NCBI GenBank assembly: GCA_024811115.1
Contig: JAKOGH010000806.1
Location: 62,001 to 126,000, forward strand
Length of the DNA stretch: 64,000 bases
Direction of reading: 5' to 3'
From: Terana coerulea
Lineage: Eukaryota > Basidiomycota > Agaricomycetes > Polyporales > Phanerochaetaceae
Position 1 is the first letter of the stretch, and every line of letters begins with the position of its first letter. The position numbers and the translations under genes were made by a program. Shown piece after piece: positions 57,681-64,000 of the stretch. A model generated the notes under the pieces. That model worked only from the letters and a program-made list of their open reading frames with translations. It was not told the origin of the DNA and ran no database searches.

Positions 57681-58980
57681 TGTAAATAACACCAAGTGAA
57701 CCCTTTATTTGATATTCACCAAATACATTCATTTCTCAGTAATTTTCTACTCTGCAAGATCATTAATGCTTTTCATGCTTATGTATCATTCTTTTTACTA
57801 TGGTGTTGTGAGATGTAAGATTTGTTTGCTATGCTTGTAAAATCTGCCTTCAGCTGATATCTCTATAGGCCAACTGAGAGCACTATGTAGCATCAATTGA
57901 ATAGAATTTGAAATGAGCATACTTACATAAGCATCTAGACCAGTCTATGATGCTTCTATTGATGTCATTTGATTACCACTCTAGCCAATAGCATTTGCGC
58001 AATTATATAGCTACATTTTGATTTGCTTATCAAACAGCAGATGATGTGAATTTCTGTCTAAATGCAGTTAGCATGAGTCATCGTGGATACACTTATAAAT
58101 CAATATTCCCACAGTGCAGCTTATAAAAATGTGACCTCACTGCCTTTCCCTTCTTTCCTTTTGCCTCAATTTTCTCTTGCTCTCACTGTTTTTACACAGT
58201 TTATAAAATATTGTGCTAAAATCAGAATATTTGTCTGACTAGCTGAACTATATTCAACACAAGCAGTTGTGTATTCCTGGTTTCTTTTCTATCAAACTGT
58301 GATACCAATCATCTCTGTTCTGAGGTATGTATAATTAATCTAATAACTTATATACTAGTAAGACCTTCTTAACTGATCATTATATCATAGAATATCTCTC
58401 TCAACTACCTGTGGCTTGAACTTTGAACATTCCATTGCAAGGTGAATATATAAAAATGTGTGCTTATAACTATTCACTGGTTTTATTGACCTTAGGCTTG
58501 AGCTTGAGCTTCACCTCAAAAGCCTGTCTGCAGCAAGCTATCAGACAATGCTTCAATGTCTCAGGACTTACTTGCCAACAATCCCCTCGCCTCTCAACCC
58601 ACATTTCTCTGGAACACAGACACACCAGCACAGACAGGCCAGAAGGTTTTCCATGCTTTCAGAGCCACTTCTGAAGAAGGTGCTGAAGGATCATTCACAT
58701 CAAGCTTTGCTGGATTGGCATAGTTCAGCTGGGTCAACTGGTGTTGCAGAGCCTATCAGTGCATCAAGCAATGCAACTCAGCCACAGAACTCAGCCACAG
58801 CAGCCAATGTGATCAACAGACAAGGGCCATTCCTTTGCCAAGCCACACCAGAGCAGCGTCAAGCTGCTCTCAGTGCATCCCTTCGGCATATCTTCAAAGA
58901 GCTATCATTAACTCTATCCCCTCCCTCACCACCATCAGCCAACCCATCTGCATGCAGGTCATCATCTTGCACAGCTGTGG
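57681..58980. other. CpG-depleted AT-rich block
   Basis: By direct reading only about five CpG dinucleotides occur in about 1,300 bp, against many per 100 bp on either side. TG and CA are common. This is the pattern left by cytosine methylation and deamination. The AT-rich first 850 bp has no coding content; the last part runs into the first exon of the following gene. A decayed repeat or heterochromatic insert is possible, but no terminal repeats were found. Confidence 0.55.
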
Positions 58981-59901
58981 CTGTTTCCACGGACCTCTCC
59001 ATCATTGAAGATGCTGCTCCTCTCTCCGCTCTTGATAAAGGCCAACCTAATGATGTGGTTATGGCCAATGTTGCCCGAACAAAGGGTGCTAAGCTGGTGG
59101 AGGGGCAGAATGAAGAAGACCCGGGAGAGGCTGAAGGAGAGGTAGAAGAGGACCAGCTCATTGGCGATGGCAATGGCATATCACCTAGAACCCCAACTCC
59201 GCCCTACCGCAAGGTGGCAAGTCTGCTGAAGGTGAAGAGCCCGCCACTCTTCTACACCTCCACTGCACGCAAGCGGCCGCCCCTCGCCGACATCACGTCC
59301 ACTGATGCAAAGCGTCCTCGTTCCGCGAACTGGGTCTCTCGAAACCGCGCTGCGAGCTCTTGTCTCGGATCTTCGAAACCCAGACGCGGCCGTGCGCCGA
59401 TCAGGAGGATGGAGTTCCACTCGGATCGTGCGGCGAAGCCGCTGGAGCACGTCGCTCCGCCGCACGAGGATCCTGGTCGCAGAAGGGCGTCCGACGCTGT
59501 TGTCGAGGACTGGATCGGGACGTTGACCGCGTTCTATAACGTCGGAACGAAAGTGGTCTCCGGGAACACGCAAGGCGCGGGGATCAAACGCGCATACGCC
59601 GAAGCCCTTCGCAAGGCGCAGGAAGTCGTTGACGACATGAAGACTTCGGTGCAACGGATAATATCTGTGCCTGTGTTCGAGGTGTGTTCTCCGTCACTAT
59701 TGTCTGGGACTCGATGCTAACTTTGTGGCGCACTCACAGAGAACCGGTTTACTGTCATCTCTCCTCGCGTTTAGGAAATATCAAGTTGACCAACGCTGGG
59801 GCGCGGGTGCAGAAGATGTCGTGAAAAAGGTTGAAGACATTGCCATGGTGGTCAAGAACAGGATAGAGGATGAGAGGAAAGCGCAGAAGCACCGCAGCTG
59901 A
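58548..59901 (+). CDS. Unrecognised protein, two or more exons
   Basis: One long exon (58548 to about 59680) and a final exon of about 120 bp after an intron ending near 59740. The first third is Ser/Gln/Thr-rich and lies in the CpG-poor block. The middle is basic/acidic (EEDPGEAEGEVEEDQ; ARKRPPLADIT) with an ARKRPPLAD-like basic patch. The C-terminal 120 residues look helical and folded (WIGTLTAFYNVGTKVV; AYAEALRKAQEVVDDMK; LLSSLLAFRKYQVDQRWG), ending KNRIEDERKAQKHRS. No known domain recognised. The true start may lie further in, as the first third differs in base composition. Confidence 0.5.
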
Positions 59902-60152
59902 GTCTGCCGCCGGGATGTATAGCCATCATCATTCTTCGCACCGCACCGCAGTCCCAATCTGGAATCCCCAGAACACACATGTTCGGACAGTCTCTTTCAT
60001 ACGTTTGCGTCCTCTCCTCATTAACAAGATTGCTGATCATTTCGCGACTATGGCTATGTTCCTGTGCGGCAGATTATTCGGAAGATGTAGTAGTATTGAT
60101 ACAGATGAATCTACTCTGTCTGTAGTACATGATACCGGGTCTACGGCGAATC

Positions 60153-60927
60153 TCATGGATGAGACAAAAACAGTGGGCTACTCTTGTATTTCACGTATCC
60201 TGGCCGTGCCAAACAGTTAAGCGCAACACGCTTGTCCATCTCTATATCTTCGATCAAAGCGTCTACGAGAGGAATGTTAACGGGCACTCTGCGTACAGCC
60301 GTAGATCACATTCTTACCTCTGGAGACGTAGTCCAGCTCGGGCCTTATATACCCCAAGACAATCGCTTTCATCTCGTGTCCATAAAAGTCGCTCCTGAAG
60401 TCGTGCATGATATGAATTTCCTAAATCCAGGCGTGAGCATTTGGAGATGTGAACCAACCCAAAGCACGTACGGCAGTCATTTGCTTATTCTTGTAGAACG
60501 GATTCCAGCCCAGGCTCATGACCATAGGATGAATGACGCTGTCTTCATCCGACAACAGTTTCTGCCCATCCTTCTCAGGAGATACCTGCGCGTAACCGTA
60601 GTACACTCCAGTCTGTGTCACGGAGCTCATGGCAGGTAGGGATTCGTCCGGCAGATTCGCTTATCACCACAGTTCAGCTGTGCATCTGGTGCGTCCATCC
60701 ATAAACTACTCACCGGTGGGGCATCCCAAATCCTTGCCTCCTCTACCAAAGCCGCGCTGAACAGCTCCGGAAAGTTGGATGGGAAAGGGTACTTCGGGCT
60801 CGTCTGGTCCAACGACTTCAGGCCGCGCCATCCTGAATGAGCCCTTTGATACAGGCGCGGCTGGGCGGTCGCCGAGCAGAGCAGAGTCCGAGGCTGTTTC
60901 GGCAACCATGGTCTGCGCGATCGTCAT
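60153..60927 (-). CDS. FMN1: Riboflavin kinase (FMN1)
   Basis: Phosphorylates riboflavin to FMN. The core begins with [20 protein letters not shown], continues [16 protein letters not shown] (the GCPTAN nucleotide-binding motif, formed across an intron), [23 protein letters not shown] (the GWNP-Y motif), [20 protein letters not shown] (with the catalytic glutamate) and [10 protein letters not shown]. The end is [14 protein letters not shown]. Five exons, with GT-AG junctions that keep frame. Monofunctional, like the yeast and animal enzymes. The start at 60927 ([10 protein letters not shown]) leaves a short N-terminal extension. Confidence 0.92.
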
Positions 60928-61220
60928 AGCGGGTGAACGGCCAGATATCTCGAGTTCAGAGAGGGCCTAACGTTTGGTCTGGCGGACTTTGTGGTGGGGG
61001 GTGGGCAAGCGTAGGTTATGGATAAGGATAAGAGAGCGGTGGAATGGTTGGGAACAAATACTGCAATCGCCGCCGCAGCCCATTGCGGGTCCGCGCATGA
61101 GAGTCTGACGAAACGGAGGGCATGTGAATCCGAGCGCCACCCCGCGTCGCTCTTTCGCCCAATCAGCTTCTGCTCTCCTCTACTCTCGTCTCCCACCCTC
61201 ACCAGCTCGCCCTGCCCCGC
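60928..61220. promoter_or_regulatory. Divergent promoter, FMN1 / TAF8
   Basis: About 290 bp between divergent starts, no distinct motif recognised. Confidence 0.4.
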
Positions 61221-62284
61221 ATGTCGACCTCGGCGTACTACCCGACGCAGAACTACGCGAGCTATGCACAGCAGTACTCTGGGTACACGCCCGCTGCGTC
61301 AGGATCGTCGGCTACTTCGCAATCATATCCTCCACCGACCCAATATCCCGGCCATAGCCCAACGACATATCCATATGCCTCTGCACATTCACCTGCGATT
61401 GGTGGGAACATTAGGCCTCCAACAGGCGCATCTCCTCCGCCTGAGTTGCCCAGTGCGCCAGACCTCGCAGAAGTCGACGTCAACGTAGCTTCACGCGCCC
61501 TCCGACGGCTCATTTCAAGTGAACTGCGGCATGCTGGGTTCGACTCTGCGCATCCGGCAGCCGTGCAGCGCTTTGAATATGAGCTTTCACACTGTCAGTT
61601 ACTTGTTATCCATACAGCTCCATTGCTAACGGCGTGCAGTTGTAGAACAGATTTTCTTACGTGCACACGACTACGCGAACCATGCCAATAGGGCAAGACC
61701 TATCGCCACAGACATCATGCACGCGTGCACAGAGTTTGTAGGTATGGAAACGAAGCACCTCCACCGGATGGAAGTGACCGTGAAGAAGCGAAGACTCGGT
61801 ATGTCCCGCTCCTCCTGGCATTGTGCGTGAACTTACGTCCTCGGGGCGTTGTCTCCAGAGCAATCTGAACCAGAGCTGCCTGTTCTTGTACCGCCTCCTT
61901 TACGTTCACCGTCACCAGAGCTTCTAGAATCAGATGACGAGGGCACGGCTCCATCAGTACCCGCCACTCTCCGTATGCACCCTCATTTCCTGCCGCCAAT
62001 ACCGCCGAAACATACATACCTACGCACCCCCGTACGAAGTGTTCGCATTCAATGCGAGATGGAAAGCTGATCTTATTTGCTTCTAGGCTTCCCCTCCGCG
62101 TCGGGCTGCTCTTCCCTCCCTCGAGAAGAAGTTGAAGAACGCCGGTTTAGTTCAAGACTCACTGAAGAATTTGCTACTCAAGACAGAAGAGAACACAGAG
62201 GACGCAGACGGTGATATTCTTGGGGCAGTCGTGAACTGGGAACCCACATCCTACTCGAGAAAGAGATGGAAAGTCAGTGCCTGA
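61221..62284 (+). CDS. TAF8: TFIID subunit TAF8
   Basis: A Tyr/Pro/Ser-rich N-terminus is followed by a histone-fold domain (ASRALRRLISSELRHAGFDS, then FVEQIFLRAHDYANHANRAR and DIMHACTEFVGM). The TAF8 C-terminal signature HFLPPIPPKHTYLRTP is present (P-LPPKHTY). The end is AVVNWEPTSYSRKRWKVSA. TAF8 pairs with TAF10 in TFIID. About five exons. The histone fold and PPKHTY motif together make the call firm. Confidence 0.9.
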
Positions 62285-62419
62285 TTGCGCTATTCTGCAT
62301 GATTCTGTTATTTGTATGATTATTCCTGTACTTTCACTGCGGCGTTCTGACATGCGCACGTCTGGGGAAAATACTACAAGATAAGTTTATCGATGGCCGT
62401 CGACGCAATGCCATGGAAT

Positions 62420-64000
62420 TCATGACTCTTGTGCGCCCCTCAGTCGCGCTGATTGGCGAGAGGGTGGCGGAGGCGTAGCTCGTTTCTTCCGCCCTGCTCG
62501 AGCGGGTGCTGCTGTGACTTCGCCGCCTTGTAGGACCTCTTCTGAAGGTAATCCGACAGTGTCGGAATGGGCTTCTGTCTCGTCCTGATCGCTTCTACGT
62601 GTTCGCCGCTTCTTTGCCACAGGCTCCGTCTCCTCAACGGCATGGTCTTTCGTTCGCTTCTGCCCCTTGCGAGGACGGCCGCGGCCGCGTTTCATTGCCG
62701 GCTCCTGGTCTGGTTGTTCGTCCGGGTCAGCTGTGTCGTCGGGCGGCGTGGTAGACTGGCGCAGAGATGCTGCCAATTCTACACCATGAGATTCTACGGT
62801 CTGTCCTGCACCACCAGCTGCCGTGCCCTCGGTAGGCTGCAGTGCCTTAATGCGAGCACGGGGCTTGGGTTTAGCCTTTGCTTTGGCAGGAATGGGATCC
62901 TCGCCGGCCGCTAAAGATTCGGGCTGTGGGGTTGCTGCGGTCTCCTGTGAAGTGGACGCCTCGGCCGAAGCGGTAGTACTCGGCTTTCTGCGACCACGCC
63001 CTCTGGGTCTGGGCTCTGGTAGCTGTGATGCTGGCGTGACGGCGTCCTCTTGAACAGACGATGGACGAGGGGCGACAGCGCGGTCTTGCAGCCGTGACGA
63101 GCCAGCGGCCGGTTCCGAGGGCGTAGGCGTTGAGGTGGAACTGTCGAAGGGTGTCGAGCTTGCAGTCTTCGCTTCTTTCGCCTTTTGTTTCATGAGGGTA
63201 AGGAAACGGCGCCGACACTGTAAGGGTGGGTAGAGGGCATCAATAACTCCTCCGACAATTGTCATGCTGAGGAAGTGGACAGACCATAGTGTCCGTCCTA
63301 TTGCCACCTATCCTCGTGCTGATCTCCTTCCACTTCTCCCCAATCTCCTCAACCGCAGCAAGCAGAGCCTCGTCCTCCTCTTGGGTCCATTTCCCTTTAC
63401 CCACGCTTGGGTTCAGCACCTCTTGCCAGCGGTCTCTACATTGCTCGTTGCTCCGGGTAGGTACGTAGGTGCTTACTTCTATCCATGACCGGCCAAATAC
63501 GTCGACAGCGCATTTCAGTTGTTCGTCCTCCTCTCGAGACCATGGACCATGTCCGATTTGGGGGTCGAGAGTCCGATTGTAACGGTTCTGACATTGCTGG
63601 GCGGTGGCATCCTCGGATACCTGGCGTGCAACTGATACGGAATTAGCCCAAAAATCGTAAGGAAAGGGTGAGAACGCACCAAGCTGCCAGTTCTCCATAC
63701 CGTATATTCTCACCATCTCCAAGAGCTTCCGATCACTCTCCGCTGTCCAGACGTGCTGCTTACGAGGTATTGCGTGGCGCATACAGTCAATAGGGGATGC
63801 GTTTTCCCTGATGAACAACTGCTGGTTCAGCCCTAGAGCAGGCAAAAGAGGCAATGAAACTCACCCCAAGCTTCCTCGCAATCTCCACCCAGTCGACTTC
63901 TCCTTGCTTGGCACTTCCTACCAGCTCCTTCACTTGCACCACCTCGGCTTTTGACCATGAATCACGCTCAAAGTGCGGGTGGCGTTCACCGAGCCAGCGT
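62420..64000 (-). CDS. Multi-repeat Myb DNA-binding protein (SNAPC4-like), 5' end outside window
   Basis: At least four Myb repeats in order: WSKAEVVQVKELVGS (partial, at the right edge), VWTAESDRKLLEMVRIYGME, GPWSREEDEQLKCAVDVFG, KGKWTQEEDEALLAAVEEIG. Each has the spaced tryptophans and helix-turn-helix pattern. The C-terminal half is Pro/Ser-rich with AT-hook motifs (PRGRGRRK, RGRGRPRKGQK) and basic clusters. Three or four tandem repeats in a fungal gene recall SNAPC4 or Bas1/Reb1; the exact orthologue is unclear. Nuclear regulator binding DNA by inference. The N-terminus runs off the right edge. Ends SARLRGAQES. Confidence 0.82.

Overview
This window is a gene-dense stretch of nuclear chromosome from a filamentous basidiomycete, most likely an agaricomycete. 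The evidence is GC-rich coding sequence broken by many short (about 45-60 nt) GT-AG introns, tightly packed genes on both strands, and protein families in their basidiomycete forms: a DUF6699 protein, an FHA-forkhead regulator, a cytochrome P450 next to a short-chain dehydrogenase, and lysine synthesis through homoisocitrate. No virus, plasmid, CRISPR array or bacterial operon is visible.

Layout. 0-6 kb: the first 15 codons of BUD31, an HVA22/Yop1-type membrane protein, complex I subunit NDUFA1, a mitochondrial lipoate-protein ligase and THO subunit 7. 6-10.5 kb: a P450 and an SDR oxidoreductase transcribed divergently. 11-25.6 kb: housekeeping genes (Mpo1-like dioxygenase, SEC22, DUF6699 protein, the Rat1/Xrn2 exonuclease, eIF2B delta, MTFP1-like protein, Fhl1-type transcription factor). 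26 kb: tRNA-Leu(CAG). 27-38 kb: WKF nucleolar protein, ARL1, the CRL4 receptor CDT2, 5-aminolevulinate synthase, acetylornithine aminotransferase and a CWF21/SRRM2 splicing factor. 38-40 kb: a repeat island with a 1,375-bp hAT-like non-autonomous transposon (8-bp target duplication), a nested long inverted repeat and a second tRNA-Leu(CAG). 40-52 kb: homoisocitrate dehydrogenase, an unknown protein with many SUMO-type motifs, two tandem alcohol dehydrogenases, a CGI-58/Cld1-like hydrolase, mitoribosomal uS11m and QCR9. 52-64 kb: inositol hexakisphosphate kinase, a CpG-depleted AT-rich block running into an unrecognised gene, riboflavin kinase, TAF8, and a multi-repeat Myb protein cut by the right edge.

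Most genes are unrelated housekeeping functions sharing short divergent promoters. Possible functional units are the P450-SDR pair, the tandem alcohol dehydrogenases with conserved promoter blocks, and the uS11m-QCR9 bidirectional promoter for two mitochondrial proteins.

A cross-cutting observation is that several clearly conserved genes (SDR, ALAS twice, ARG8 twice, CWF21, uS11m, IP6K) need a one-base change, nearly always in a short homopolymer run, to keep their reading frame. Because several are normally essential, assembly indels are more likely than pseudogenes. Gene models here should be read with that in mind. All function calls come from reading the sequence; no database search was run.
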